From the NCBI GenBank assembly GCA_038373865.1, contig JAXGGA010004664.1:1-64000 (forward strand): DNA of 64,000 nucleotides. Reading direction: 5' to 3'. Position 1 is the first letter of the stretch; each line of letters starts with the position of its first letter. Source of the DNA: Uloborus plumipes. Taxonomy: Eukaryota > Arthropoda > Arachnida > Araneae > Uloboridae. A program made the position numbers and the translations under genes. The notes below the pieces were generated by a model, which searched no databases, was not told the origin of the DNA, and saw only the letters and a program-made list of their open reading frames with translations. This document shows positions 33,401 to 43,484 of the stretch, piece after piece.

Positions 33401-33951
33401 TTGGCGACTCTCACAGGAACTGCATTCCTTGAAAGGTCCACAAGTGTAGATGCCACTAGTACTCCTTTTAGGCTATTACTCTGGTTAGGATATTCAATTA
33501 GGCCGAATTTAAAGCTGTTGTTTTCATTGATGGAGCCAGGTATTAGTATTTCTGATCTTGGGGGAATCAATAAATCTGTTTGGGCTATTATTTGATGAGC
33601 GGATTTTAAGTTATTTTCAGCATTGAAAATTGCTATGTCTTCCCTCATCGAGTGCAGCTCATTATTTTTAAAGTCGATAGAAAAATCAAATTTTCTCAAA
33701 AAGTCCAGTCCGAGAATGAAGGGATCTGTAATGTCAGCGACGAATGCCGTGTGATGGTAAGTGGCGCTTCCGAACATTATTTCTAAGTTCACTTTTCCTT
33801 CAATCTCGATTTTGTCACCTGTCACAGTTTGGAGAGTAACGCAGGGCGGCGTCCATAAGATCTTGAGTCCAAATCGATGAGCCACATCAGTCCTAATAAT
33901 GGAAACGTTGGCTCCTGTGTCCACAATCATTTCGCAGGGAAACCCATTCAC
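30466..33951 (-). CDS. pol: Gypsy copy 2 Pol polyprotein (PR-RT-RNaseH-IN)
   Basis: 1161 codons are open to TAA at 30466-30468. The frame continues upstream past the gag stop to at least 34100, in -1 relative to gag, and has no ATG in the overlap, so Gag-Pol by -1 frameshift is likely. Numbering from 33951: aspartic protease DTGA at 11-14; reverse transcriptase with LDLKSGYWQ near 364 and YLDD at 427-430; RNase H FILDTDAS near 571; zinc-binding H817, H824, C851, C854; integrase D886, D946, E982 (DD35E); GPYTV near 1122 as the C-terminal GPY/F module. No chromodomain is recognised. All catalytic residues are present. Confidence 0.96.
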   Translation of the reverse strand: MNGFPCEMIVDTGANVSIIRTDVAHRFGLKILWTPPCVTLQTVTGDKIEIEGKVNLEIMFGSATYHHTAFVADITDPFILGLDFLRKFDFSIDFKNNELHSMREDIAIFNAENNLKSAHQIIAQTDLLIPPRSEILIPGSINENNSFKFGLIEYPNQSNSLKGVLVASTLVDLSRNAVPVRVANVSERPRNIKKGEVLATCTPVNCIIRKIDSSETVSSESLTSKLIGSAALSKDQRYAAEKLVDNFKQVFSSTSEDVGRTSLTQHRIDTGDHPPIKQHPRRLPFAKKEEVEILLKEMQENDVIEPSSSPWASPIVLVRKKDGSTRFCVDYRRLNDITKKDSYPLPRIDDTLDTLSGHKWFSTLDLKSGYWQVEILPDDREKTAFTTGQGLWQFKVMPFGLCNAPATFERLMESVLSGLSYESCLVYLDDIIIIGRSFEEHLANLRKVLQKLKEANLKLSPSKCNLFRREVNYLGHIISSEGVRTDPDKVSAVKSWSRPENVHQLRSFLGLCTYYRKFVKGFFNIARPLHKLTESKQKFEWSKECEDAFLQLKEALTSTPILSYPQPGKSFILDTDASHESVGAVLSQEIDGNEHVIAYWSKCLSKSERNYCVTRKELLAIVKAVEHFHHYFYGRKFLLRTDHASLTWLLNFKNPEGQVARWIQRLQEYDIEIKHRKGSSHGNADALSRRPCSENCHYCSRIEKQYGMTIPTACQVTVTSSSSDPDPWSDDQVRKDQLEDPDLKPIIELMEKDSRRPSWQDVSIYSPATKRYWALWKSLQLQNGVLYRKWESDDGKAFKWQLLTPRSRIPDVLKELHSSPTGGHFGILKTLHKVRERFFWSKAKDDVEKWCHSCDACAARKGPKRRSRGKLHLYNVGAPFERIGIDILGPLQKTTDGNKYILVAIDYFTKWPEAYSIPDQEATTVAETLVQHWISRYGTPLQIHSDQGRNFISAVFKGLCDILQIEKTRTTPLHPQSDGMVERFNRTILNNLSLMVSKNQQDWDKKLPLFLLAYRSAVHETTGYSPSQMLFGRELRLPCDLVFGLPPDAPSSPEEYVQDLQARLEDVHHFARERINIATEKMKTRYDTRSTGHDFQEGDKLWLWNPIRRKGLSPKLQSHWDGPYTVLHRLNDVVVRIQKSSHSKPRVVHYDRLAPYYGHSS

Positions 33952-34049
33952 ATATGCGTAAATGAAGAGTCCATTGCAGCCGCCACTTCTTGAGGAAATC
34001 TGGAAAACTTTGGGATGGGGCTCATTCCAATTTGGCGACCTCCGCCCCG

Positions 34050-34110
34050 CGAGATTGCCATAGCTTAGTTTTCCTGAGCTAAAGAGGAAGAGGTACCCTT
34101 CACTCTTGTT
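34050..34110 (-). promoter_or_regulatory. gag/pol overlap, candidate -1 frameshift site
   Basis: On the - strand the gag frame reads GCT CAG GAA AAC TAA, while the pol frame (-1) is open through the same bases and upstream. G GAA AAC directly before the stop is a plausible but non-canonical slip site. The same bases occur in copy 1 near 5048-5062. Mechanism is inferred. Confidence 0.5.
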
Positions 34111-35456
34111 TCTTGGCGGGCTTCGCAGTTCCTTCGTACGTGGCCCTCACCGCCACATTTCCAACACTTCAGTGGTTGTCTACTTTGGTCTTTGCGAGCT
34201 GCAATCTTCTTCAGGGTCCCCGACATCTCTTTCATTTGTCGCTCAAGTTCCGAGAGACGAGTTAAGTTCGAATCCTGGGCGCTCACTTCCACGCCCCTGA
34301 TTGAATGGCGATCCTTGCGGGATGTTTGCTGTGCAGCCTCGAACTTCATTGCGTAGACCAGACCGGATTTAAGATCTTTAATGTCCGCCATCCGGAGAGC
34401 CGTCTGAATTTCTGGACTTCGCACTCCGTCTATGAAGTAGTTCAGGGCCAGGCTATCGCGAACACTCGAAGGACAGTCCGAGAAGGCGAGATGGGAAAGC
34501 CTCTCAACGTCTGCTGCAAAAACTTGAAAAGTCTCTCCAGCCCTCTGGAGTCGGGATTTGAGCTGAAGTTGGCTGAATTCTTTTTGGCAGGATTCGCCAA
34601 AGCGAAGCTCCAAGGCCGATGATAAGGCTTCGAAGTCATGGTGCTTGTCCTCTGGGAAGGTCTGTAGTATATCAGCTGCATCCCCTCTCAGCGAGGCTGC
34701 AAGTTGACAGGCTTTCGTGGAAGAGTCCCAGGAGTTTGCTTCTGCAACGATGAGGAACTGCTTCTTGTAAATATTCCACGAGGTCTTCCCGTCAAACGTG
34801 GCCAGTTTGATGGATGGACGAGAAGTTCCAGCTGCAGCTACACAGTCACTTGAGTTGTTGCAGGATGCTGATAACTTTGATTCCAGTTCTTTAATTTTCT
34901 TTTCCACATGGTTTTCTACTGTGGTGATTCGATTCTCAACGCTGTCTGAGTTGTTGCAGGAGCCTGATAACTTTGATTCAAGTTCTTTAATTTTCTTTTC
35001 CACATGGTTTTCTACTGTGGTGATTCGATCCTCAACGCTGTCAACTTTTTCTTCTAGAGCCTCCACTTTATTTTCCATATTGGCAAATTTACTTTCCACC
35101 AAACTTTTCATTGACGTTAGATCGCTCTTAATTTCTTCTTGACTTGAAGTTATGCTAGCGGTTAACTCATTCTTAATTTCTTCTTGACTTGAAGTTATGC
35201 TAGCGGTTAAATCACTCTTTAATTGTTCTTGATTAGTAGCCAGAGTCGCCATATCATTTTTTAATTGTTCTTGATTCGCAGCCATGTCATTTTTTAATTG
35301 TTCTTGATTCGCAGCCATGTCATTTTTTAATTGTTCTTGATTCGCAGCCATGTCATTTTTTAATTGTTCTTGATTCGCAGTCATGTCACTTTTAACAGCG
35401 TTGATCGCATCAAGGAGTTTTTGCAGTTGTTCCTCCATTGCTCTTGTAATCACCAT
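34065..35456 (-). CDS. gag: Gypsy copy 2 Gag polyprotein
   Basis: 463 codons from ATG (35454-35456) to TAA (34065-34067), uninterrupted. Residues about 20-70 hold an 11-residue repeat (MAANQEQLKND and variants, four to five times), followed by SSQEEIK repeats and two copies of a 31-residue block with VENRITTVENHVEKKIKELE; all are predicted coiled coil. A capsid-like central region follows (TSWNIYKKQF...). The CCHC zinc knuckle CWKCGGEGHVRRNC is at about residues 431-444. Gag forms the cytoplasmic virus-like particle of the retrotransposon and packages its RNA. The stop lies in A-rich CAG GAA AAC TAA, and pol overlaps in the -1 frame. Confidence 0.95.
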   Translation of the reverse strand: MVITRAMEEQLQKLLDAINAVKSDMTANQEQLKNDMAANQEQLKNDMAANQEQLKNDMAANQEQLKNDMATLATNQEQLKSDLTASITSSQEEIKNELTASITSSQEEIKSDLTSMKSLVESKFANMENKVEALEEKVDSVEDRITTVENHVEKKIKELESKLSGSCNNSDSVENRITTVENHVEKKIKELESKLSASCNNSSDCVAAAGTSRPSIKLATFDGKTSWNIYKKQFLIVAEANSWDSSTKACQLAASLRGDAADILQTFPEDKHHDFEALSSALELRFGESCQKEFSQLQLKSRLQRAGETFQVFAADVERLSHLAFSDCPSSVRDSLALNYFIDGVRSPEIQTALRMADIKDLKSGLVYAMKFEAAQQTSRKDRHSIRGVEVSAQDSNLTRLSELERQMKEMSGTLKKIAARKDQSRQPLKCWKCGGEGHVRRNCEARQETRVKGTSSSLAQEN

Positions 35457-35553
35457 AAAATTCCGAAGTCAAAAAGTCCTTAGGAAGAAAAGTCCGAATT
35501 CACAGGTAATTCCAAGAAAGTCCTTGAAGATGCCCCACGTTGGGCGCCAATAT

Positions 35554-36180
35554 TGTAACGAGTCCGTAGCACCTTCAACTTTCTTTAAATGAACATTCCA
35601 ATCTTGAGGAAGTAACTATAAATTTATTTACAAGTATGTACACTATTTACAAAAGGAGCAAGAAACAATTGCTAAACATCCAGCAATTAGGTAGCAAAAC
35701 AGTACACTGTACTCTCAACAGTAATTCAGCACCACGTATCTAACGTGAACAGTAATTAAGCAATTACAAAAGCAAAACATCGCCCAAGCGAATAGCGAAT
35801 AAAACGAGTCACCAGAATCAAATCTGAAAACAACTGACTGATTTGTGTTCAAGGCCAGCTATTTATACACGGAAAGAAATTACGACAATATTCGAGAAAA
35901 ACCTGGAATATTTTGTTTCATTCATAACATTACGTAATCCATTCACAAATTCTAGTGATAAAAAGAAAAAGAAAAAAAAGAAAACACTAAGAGCGAAAAA
36001 TGTCTTCACGCTTATTAAATGCAGGGCAAGTGTAAAAACTACGAAACGTTACAGGGCTGGTATACAAGTGATAAAAGTGATATCTTCAGATACTTTTGCA
36101 ACATGACGTCAGATAAAACCAAAACTAATGAAAATGATGCAAGGCAGGAAAAACAACAACTATTTACAAGATTTGTAACA
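35554..36180 (-). repeat. 5' LTR of Gypsy copy 2
   Basis: Partner of 29607-30233. It differs from the LTRs of copy 1 by many substitutions and indels, so the two copies belong to different sublineages of one family. Confidence 0.95.
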
Positions 36181-36441
36181 ATATTATATTATACATTATA
36201 TATTATTTAAATATATAATAAAAATTTATGTAATATATATACATATTATTATATATTATATGGCCATTTGCCTTTGTAGAATTAGAGTTTTACTAAATTG
36301 GAAACTTTTGATGTAAATAACACAGAATGTGAAAAAATTGACATTGGCCCTTTTTAGAAACAAGCCACAGATATTATTAAATTTGTATTTACCTATCACT
36401 TAACTGCATAAATAATTCAACTCTTGTTTCCATCCCTACAG

Positions 36442-36520
36442 TAAAGACGTGCGACTTCCTGTGCAGTTACAAAGAGCAATGGCCGCAGAAGCAGAAGCAG
36501 CCAGGGAAGCTCGCGCAAAA
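36442..36520 (+). CDS. Stom: Stomatin-family protein, 79-bp internal exon
   Basis: Acceptor CCCTACAG ends at 36441 and donor GTAAGT starts at 36521. One base completes the Ile codon from the previous exon, then 26 codons read KDVRLPVQLQRAMAAEAEAA followed by REARAK. This is the end of the SPFH domain and the start of the C-terminal helix that mediates oligomerisation in known stomatins. It exits in phase 0 into the last exon. It starts 261 bp after the 3' end of the 29607-36180 Gypsy element, so that insertion sits close to a splice acceptor without disturbing the AG. Confidence 0.95.
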
Positions 36521-36775
36521 GTAAGTTTGAAACTATGATCATTGGGGGGAGGAGGAGAAAGTAATAATAAACAATGAATGGCTTGCGTTTTGGTGCGTAG
36601 CTAAGTTTTTAATGCCGAAAAAACTGCAATTTTTTATTGAGTCCCTCCTTTGGGAGTGAGTTTTCTTAAAGTTCTTGTGAGATATCTTTTGTACTTTTAA
36701 CTGTATCATGTTAAAACTTTAATACATTTTACCACTGCGTTTTGCACTTTTTGTGCATTTTACTATGCTTCACTG

Positions 36776-37363
36776 CAGGGGTGCCCATCCCACCCAAGCT
36801 CAATGGCGCAAATTCCCCCCCAAAATGTTTCTCAATCCTATTGTGATTTTTATCCCTCTTTTTTTATTTTATTTATTTTTTAAAATATCATTTATTTGTT
36901 TTTTAAAATATCATTTATTTGTTTTTTAAAATATCATTTATTTATTTTTTAAATATTATTTATTTATTTTTTAAATATTATTTATTTATTTTTTAAAATA
37001 TTATTTATTTATATTTTTAAATATTATTATTTTTTTTAATTAAAACTCTTATTTTTTTTATAAATTAGTAATTTTTTTGAAGTACTAATTATGAGTAGAA
37101 TAGAATCGCTTTTTTTCATTCCAGACATTCCAAGCACACACACACACACACACAGAATAAATAAATAAATAATAATAAAACTTAAATTTAAAAAAAATAT
37201 ATATTCACGAATAATTTACATTGAAAAAAATCAGTAAATAATTTAATTTAAAAAATAAATTAATAAATATTTTAAATGAATAAATAAGTTAGTTTCAAAA
37301 AATCCCCCCCAAAAATTTTGATGGCGCAGCTTGCACCATAATCCCCCCCTATGGGCACCCCTG
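36776..37363. mobile_element. hAT-like MITE, CAGGGGTGCCCA family, copy 1
   Basis: Ends CAGGGGTGCCCA with perfect 8-bp duplication CTTCACTG (36768-36775 and 37364-37371). The interior is AT-rich TTTATTTATTTTTTAAA repeats plus a short CA run at 37137. Sibling at 59100-59486. Confidence 0.93.
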
Positions 37364-38587
37364 CTTCACTGACTTCTCCTGTACTTTCGACACGTTTATG
37401 TAGCGTTGTTAATCAAGTTTTTACCGTGATTTTAATCAGTGATGTAAAATATCCGTACGCTTTGGATTGCGGCTTGTTTAGTGTTTTATGTACTTTTAAC
37501 TATGCATTGTCAAGTACTTCTATTGAAATTTCTATGTTTGCCATCTTGACTTGGTAACGACCATCACCAATTTACTTCTTGTTCGAGTTTTTTTTCTTGT
37601 TTATTTTTATCACTTTTTCACTCTTGATTGTTTTTATTGGTTTTTAATCCTTGTAACTTGTCAATTATACTACTTCATAACAGGCTTTTCAACACTTTCA
37701 AAATCATTAAATTGTCAAAGGATCTTTTTGTTCATTTTTTAGGGTTATTTTGGGACAATTGTCAACAACAAACTTGTCTCGGGAGTGAATATGTGAATCT
37801 TTTGGGTTGCAAACGCTTTACAATTATCATAATTCCCCTGTTTTGAATTTCGTCTTAATGTAGTTCTTGAAAAAGAGCCCGTGTTGGTTGCTTAAAATTG
37901 TGCATTGGGAAATACTAATCCCACATTCACATAGTTCAATTTCTTGAACTCTTTGCAGTATATTAAATAGCACCTGGTTCAAAAAAAAAAAAAAACTTTA
38001 ACTTAAAAACACAAACATATGCAATGAAAATAATGCGTACATGAATGATATATGGTCGAATAAAAAAAGGGACAATGGGAGTTAATTTATGTAGTTTATT
38101 TTGTCATCCTTTCGTGGAAAAGTAACGGTTTCAAATTACTTTTGCCTAAATTCACTATAGTTCTCCTACTTCATTGGTCTTCCACTATGACGAATTCAGG
38201 GGACCGACTCGACCGTTACAAATAACGGATGAATTTAAGTACAAATAACCTTTCAAGTTTTTAAAAGAATAAAAATCATTCTCTTCTTCTCCAGCTCTTG
38301 CTTACCCCTTTTTTTTTTCTTAGCTTTTATTTTCTAGTTTGTCGTTGGAGGAGGGTCAATGGGTACTTTTAATCGTTGCCGAAATCAAAAGCGATTCACA
38401 GTAATTACTCAAGATGTCCCAATGGAAGGTCAAAGGACGTCACTGGAACCTTACAATTTTTTTTTTAATTTGGCCATTTTGCTTTGTTGCAAGTTGTGTC
38501 GTATCTCTCATATTTGCTTGCATTGACTTTCATACACACATCTGTCCACAGTTGCCAGGGGAAACTTACTTTGCGAAAAATAAACTG
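37364..38587. other. No gene recognised
   Basis: Last stomatin intron, AT-rich. ORFs of 60-70 codons here show no recognisable domain. Confidence 0.4.
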
Positions 38588-39402
38588 TTGTTTTTATTGT
38601 ATAATACTGGCAGCGGAGGTTCCAGTTAAAACTGTAAAATGCACACTAATAAACTAAAATTAGCAAATTTGCAGTTTATTACTGTAAAACTAGTAGTTTT
38701 ATAGTTTCTTCTTCTTCTTCCTTGGCGCTACAGTCTTTGGCAGACCAAGGCCGCCTCAATAAGTTTCCGCCATTTTGCCCTGTTCGACGCAACTGATCTC
38801 CATCCACCAGCGCCAATTATTTGGAGATCTTTCTCAACACAGTCCATCCATCTAGTGTGTGGTCGACCTCTCCTTAAGATTTCTCAAGACCCCACTCTTA
38901 TAGAGAGAGCGAACATTCCAGGTTCCGATTTTCAGGTCCGATTTCGTTCCAGGTCGTCTTCGCTGAGGCTGTCCGGCTTTTTCTTTATGAGATTTCTGCA
39001 CGGAGGGTTTTTTACAGGGAAGGGGTGTTAACCCTGCGCCCAACCCCCAACCTGGAGGGCCAGTCCCCTGATATAATCCCCAGGGGCAGGGTACCCGGCT
39101 ATCCTCCCGAGCGCTGAGCACCCATTTTAGTCGCCTTCTACGACACGCATGGGCTACGTTGGTGCTATTCTTACCCCCTGGTCACCACACGAGGCAGTTT
39201 TACCGTTTATTACCACGAAATTATCTGTATAATACTGTAAAAACAACAGTACAAAATACTTGCAGGAGAGGTTCCAGTTAAAACTGTAAAATGCACACTA
39301 ACAAACTAAAATTAGCACTTTTTTGCAGTTTATTGGTGTAAAATTAGCAATTTTTACAGTTTGTTACTGTAAAATTAGCTGTGATTGTACCGTAAAAACA
39401 AC
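38588..39402. repeat. Palindrome-rich dimeric repeat, copy 2 (interrupted)
   Basis: Same subunits as 17513-17890 (GGCAGCGGAGGTTCCAG, AAACTGTAAAATGCACACTA). It is split by the non-LTR fragment at 38708-39195. Confidence 0.8.
38708..39195 (-). mobile_element. Internally deleted non-LTR (RTE-like) retrotransposon
   Basis: The - strand begins with a GC-rich leader, then a frame with DLKIGTWNVRSLYKSG, the start of an apurinic endonuclease domain. About 25 codons later (near 38866) the sequence jumps, in another frame, to RWMDCVEKDLQIIGAGGWRS...AKWRKLIEAALVCQRL, the C-terminal end of an RTE-like reverse transcriptase ORF (stop 38728-38730). It ends with GAAGAAGAAGAAG. Flanks AGTTTTATAGTTT and AGTTTTACCGTTT (38695-38707, 39196-39208) look like a 13-bp target duplication with two differences. 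Most of the endonuclease and the RT core are missing. Confidence 0.82.
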
Positions 39403-39949
39403 GTCTATTTTTAGCAGTGAGCAGTTACTAGAAAATTGTATTCTTTGCAATTAAGGCTCCTATAAGAGGGGAGCTGTTCCAAAACGGTGGGCGTGGAACC
39501 ACTGGTATCTGTATTCAAGTTGCATTAAACAAAAGTGGAAGCTAAGCTTAAATTGTAGCTGCATAAATGATATTAGACTATTTTTGTCTATATGACAAAA
39601 AAATTTCATAAACTCAGGCTTAAAACAAGTGCAATATGAATATAGACCCAATTTCATGAAACATTTCCCAATAAACTGTTTTTAAATTCTAGAAATGTTA
39701 TCTTTTTAAATTTACCTAATATGGTGCTTTATCTAACTAATCACAAGTTGTTTTACGCCAGAGCAACCATCTATAATATTAATGAGTTTCAAATACCTGT
39801 AACAAGGCTGGCTTCAAGAATGTCTTGGAACCAAAATGTCGGACAAGTCAGCCTGTCCTCTAAATGAGCTCTATTTGCAATTTATGTTTCGAGTAACTTT
39901 TGTTCATTGAAGAGGTCTTCACTCACGAAAAACTTCTCTCCCCCCGCAG

Positions 39950-40147
39950 GTGATCGCAGCAGAGGGCGAGCAACGGGCCTCGCGGGCCCTGAAGGAGGCG
40001 GCGGAGGTCATCGCCGATTCGCCCTCCGCCCTCCAGCTCCGATATCTCCAGACTCTCAACTCGATCGCCGCGGAAAAGAACTCGACGATCGTGTTCCCCC
40101 TCCCCATGGAACTGTTCAGGGGGATGCAGAAGAGATCGCAGCAGTAG
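39950..40147 (+). CDS. Stom: Stomatin-family protein, terminal coding exon
   Basis: The acceptor CCCCCGCAG ends at 39949. The exon has 65 sense codons and a TAG at 40145-40147. It reads [20 protein letters not shown], then the region [13 protein letters not shown], then [20 protein letters not shown] and the short basic tail QKRSQQ. The RYLQTL...[11 protein letters not shown] block is the conserved C-terminal oligomerisation segment of stomatin/MEC-2. With the three upstream exons, 178 residues are visible without interruption, roughly the C-terminal two thirds of a typical stomatin (about 280-290 residues). Strong GC bias against the AT-rich flanks marks the exon clearly. The + strand ORF at 39907-40212 is another frame of the same DNA. 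Confidence 0.96.
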   Translation: MIAAEGEQRASRALKEAAEVIADSPSALQLRYLQTLNSIAAEKNSTIVFPLPMELFRGMQKRSQQ

Positions 40148-40765
40148 AGATCGACACCTTCTCCCTTCTTTGCAGGAGAAACGCACGCGATTTGCACAAA
40201 GGGCGCGAGTAGTCCCCAATGGACCTTATTCACCGACGTGGCGACGTTCCGTTTAACTTCTCGTCTGCGGGTATTTTGATCCAGTGTTCAGTGTTGGTAG
40301 TGCTAAAGAAATTAGTTTTGTTCAATGATAACTTTTATTTGTATACATAATGAACATATTTAGGGTCTGCATTGGTTTAGATTTGCTTGAAAATTCTGAG
40401 AGAAGGGGTGGAAAATTTTTTACCTATTTTCTTATGAGGAGCTATGAGACTTTAAATCGGGAAAAAATATGCTTATTCAGGGAATAATTCACACCCCATG
40501 AGTCATTCATTATTCTATCATATCATTCCTGAGAAAAAAAATTTCAAAAGACTTATTTATTGAATAAGAGTTTTAACTCTGAAAAAGATGCGAGTGTTAA
40601 CAGACGCCAGAGAGCCGGATTTTCGTTCTGCTACACTTGCCTCCGCGGGTGATTAAGACCCGCAGTGACGTCATGTGAGTAGGGTCCATTTTGATATTCA
40701 TCCAGGAGAGACTATCCGTGCGGGGAGCGGACTCTCAAATAAAGTATTTTTTATCAGAACTGCTT
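40148..40765 (+). promoter_or_regulatory. Stom: Stomatin 3'UTR and poly(A) signal
   Basis: From the stop codon, AT-rich untranslated sequence runs about 590 bp to an AATAAA at 40738-40743, followed within 50 bp by a GT-rich stretch (GTATGTGGGCATTGTCTG). No transposon was recognised in between, as expected for a 3'UTR. The end is inferred from signals only. Confidence 0.6.
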
Positions 40766-41984
40766 TAGCCTGATGTATGTGGGCATTGTCTGTTAAGAAA
40801 ATCACACAAGGAGTGCATTTATTCGTTATCGTGGTGGTATTGTAGTCGCCTCAGTTTAGAGCTGCATTTGATACGGTCGACTAGGTTTAAATCCTGCGCA
40901 TATTTTATTGCAGAACATGGATTCTCAGGTAAACTTTTAAGGAATATCAATTTATGACAAATAGTGGGTTTTATTGAGAATTTTTTTTTAACTCTGATTC
41001 TATACTGATTGGGATTACCGACTTCTGCGTATATCAACATTATATAATCAACATACCCTCGTATTTACCCGTTTTTTGCCATGTACTTCATCATTTAAAA
41101 AAAGGTAAACCTGGCGGGCCGCGATTCGTTGATTGTACCAAGACGCAAAATTTATTCAACGGTAAAAACTAATTGAGTTTCTCCTGTCAATTTATTGAAT
41201 TGAAAAATCGTTTTTTCTTTTTTTTTTTTTTTTTGTATATTGTGAATTGGAACAATTTTGACGTTTTAAAAAGTGTATCTGAAACGCGTTTATTTGATAA
41301 TATGATAACAAGATTCAAAAGCAAAAAGTTACTCAGTTTCATCACAAGCGAATCTCAAGGGGAAAAAAGAAGAAAATTTGAAATTTTGATCCAATAGTTA
41401 CGTTAGGTGAGCATAATTTTTTGCAATGTTTTACTACTGAAGCCATATTGGTAAGAGTTTGTTTCTTTAATACTGCTTTATGTTTCAATTAGTTTCTGTT
41501 TTATCCTGCATATTTTCAGTGCGTTGTGGAAGCAGATAACTTTCTTTTTCTAAATGCTTTAAACAAAAACTATTAAATACTATTAGCAAAAAAATTTAGA
41601 AGTAATGAAACAAAGTAATAAAAAAGTAGATGCTTAGTTTCAGAAGCTCTACTTCCAAAGAAAGAGCAAAGAACAAAGCGGTTAATTCTAAGGTACGTCA
41701 ACTATCATCGTGAATGCTAACTAGTAAAATTTAATTTAAATGAAATTGTTGATTTCTATATTTACAGTTCTTCACTGACGCTATAATTATATACGTACAA
41801 AAGTTAAAAGTGGGAAAATTAAAGCTGGGGTATTCCTTTATTGTGAGTTTTCTCAACATATAACTAGCATTTATGTGTGATTTTTATAACATTTAAGTCA
41901 TTCTATACCATTTTGTCAATTGTTTATATGTAGAGTATGACATTTATAAAATAATGGATAACAATAGAATCAACAGTTGCAAAA
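40766..41984. other. Intergenic, no gene recognised
   Basis: AT-rich DNA downstream of the stomatin poly(A) site. Confidence 0.4.
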
Positions 41985-42130
41985 TGTTGGAATCACGCTT
42001 AACATCATTACGCAGTTACCATGGGTACAGGACACAGAAAAAATTGTCTCTCCTCTTCAGGATCATGTCCAAATTGTGCAGGTGGGAATGACTGATAGCG
42101 CCATCTTTCGGTGGATTACCCAAATACTTA
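41985..42130 (+). repeat. Dispersed 145-bp repeat, copy 1
   Basis: TTGGAATCACGCTTAACATC through CATCTTTCGGTGGATT is shared with 44665-44808 at most positions. Class unknown. Confidence 0.75.
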
Positions 42131-43110
42131 CGCTATGTGTTAGTATTAATGATGGCCACCTGCTGTATTCCCTGTCATTAAATAGCCATCATTTAATGTG
42201 ACGAGGCATAAAACTAATGCCGAAAGGGCTAAATATCTCCAAGTCTTAAAAAAATGTATAAAAAATGATTATAAATTATTGGTATGTCATTCTATTTCTG
42301 CTATACAGATGTATATTGAAGTGTAAATAGTTTTATTCCAGTTATTATTAAATATGTCCTTGCGGAAAAGCAATAGATTGAGTATAGTCGAAATCGACGA
42401 TAATGCTTCTGTACATAGCTTTGAAAATTTATTAGGTTGAACATATAGGTTAAAATTGCATGCAGATGTTTCTGATTTTAACACAAATATTCATTTCCAT
42501 GCGTAGAAAAAAAAGGTTCCTGGAAAATTCGAAAGGTGTGTATGCAATTTCCATTCGTATAAAAGAGCAAGTTACACTCATGGGAAATCAAGATAAAAGG
42601 AACATTAATACTCTTAAAAAAAATCATTTACGTTTTAGCCTTTTATAGTTATGAATGAATTTAAAAAGGTCCGTAAAAATATTTCGTCAAGCATTTCATA
42701 ATTAGTCCTCTTTTTATTCGCCTAAAATATTATGTGCCTTCAATAGAAAAACTGAAAATTCTAACTTAATAAAGAATGCACCTTTTTTGGTATATAAATC
42801 CGCATTTGTATATGTACAATTTTATCCCCTTTACAAAAATTTTATTCAAAGTTATATGGGTTTAATTTTGTCTCTACGATTTTTCCTATCAGTTATGCGT
42901 TTTCTGTTTCTTTAGCAATTATTCTTTACGTTTCATACCACTTAATAATCATTAATAGGTACCCAATTAATAGTACGTGAGTGACCCATTTTTTGTGTAC
43001 AAAAGGAACAAAATGGGTCATCCATTTAATAGACACACTGTATGTGATAAAGATTCATGCTTTAGTAAGAGCCGTTTTCCAAGAAATTCGTATAGGTTTA
43101 GGTAAATCAT
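42131..43110. other. Intergenic, no gene recognised
   Basis: AT-rich; nothing supportable. Confidence 0.4.
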
Positions 43111-43484
43111 GTTGTAGGCATATCGCACCCTTGCTACAAAAGTGCAACAACTCAAAAATTGTAATTTTTGAGTTATGACCGTCATTAGACGTAGTTTACA
43201 CGTCTCTACCAATCTTCAAAAGAGCCAGAAGTTGCATTGAAAAATCAGCCGCCAGAGGGCAGTCATGGCGTTTTGTTGTTATCAAGATGCATAGGACCCC
43301 TTCCTCTGAAATGCCATATCTTGAGTTGTCGTCCAGCCGTCGTAGAGTAACGTGCGAACTAACGATCATGGTTTGAGATGTATCGGTCTTCATATTGACA
43401 AATTCAAAATTTTTTGCAATTCCTGGAAAACGTAGTTTTTTGAGTTGTGGTACTTTTGTAGCAAGGGTGCGATATGCATGTAAC
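43111..43484. mobile_element. MITE with about 45-bp terminal inverted repeats
   Basis: GCATATCGCACCCTTGCTAC followed by AAAAGT.C.ACAACTCAAAAA on the left faces its reverse complement at 43436-43477. Interior non-coding. The exact ends are uncertain by a few bases. Confidence 0.85.

Larger units (their letters stand above)
29607..36180 (-). mobile_element. Ty3/Gypsy-type LTR retrotransposon, copy 2 (structurally intact)
   Basis: Two 627-bp LTRs (29607-30233 and 35554-36180), differing at about five positions, flank an internal region with open gag and open pol on the - strand. ATAT at 29603-29606 and 36181-36184 gives a 4-bp target duplication, the same target as copy 1. Primer-binding site and polypurine tract are both present. 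No env gene lies between pol and the 3' LTR. The element sits in the stomatin intron before exon 36442, antisense to the gene. All parts needed for retrotransposition appear present; activity is inference. Confidence 0.97.

Noticed and set aside
39907..40233. ORFs of 98-104 codons on both strands around the last stomatin exon
   Set aside because: Shadows of the GC-rich exon; the conserved protein is in the 39950-40147 frame.
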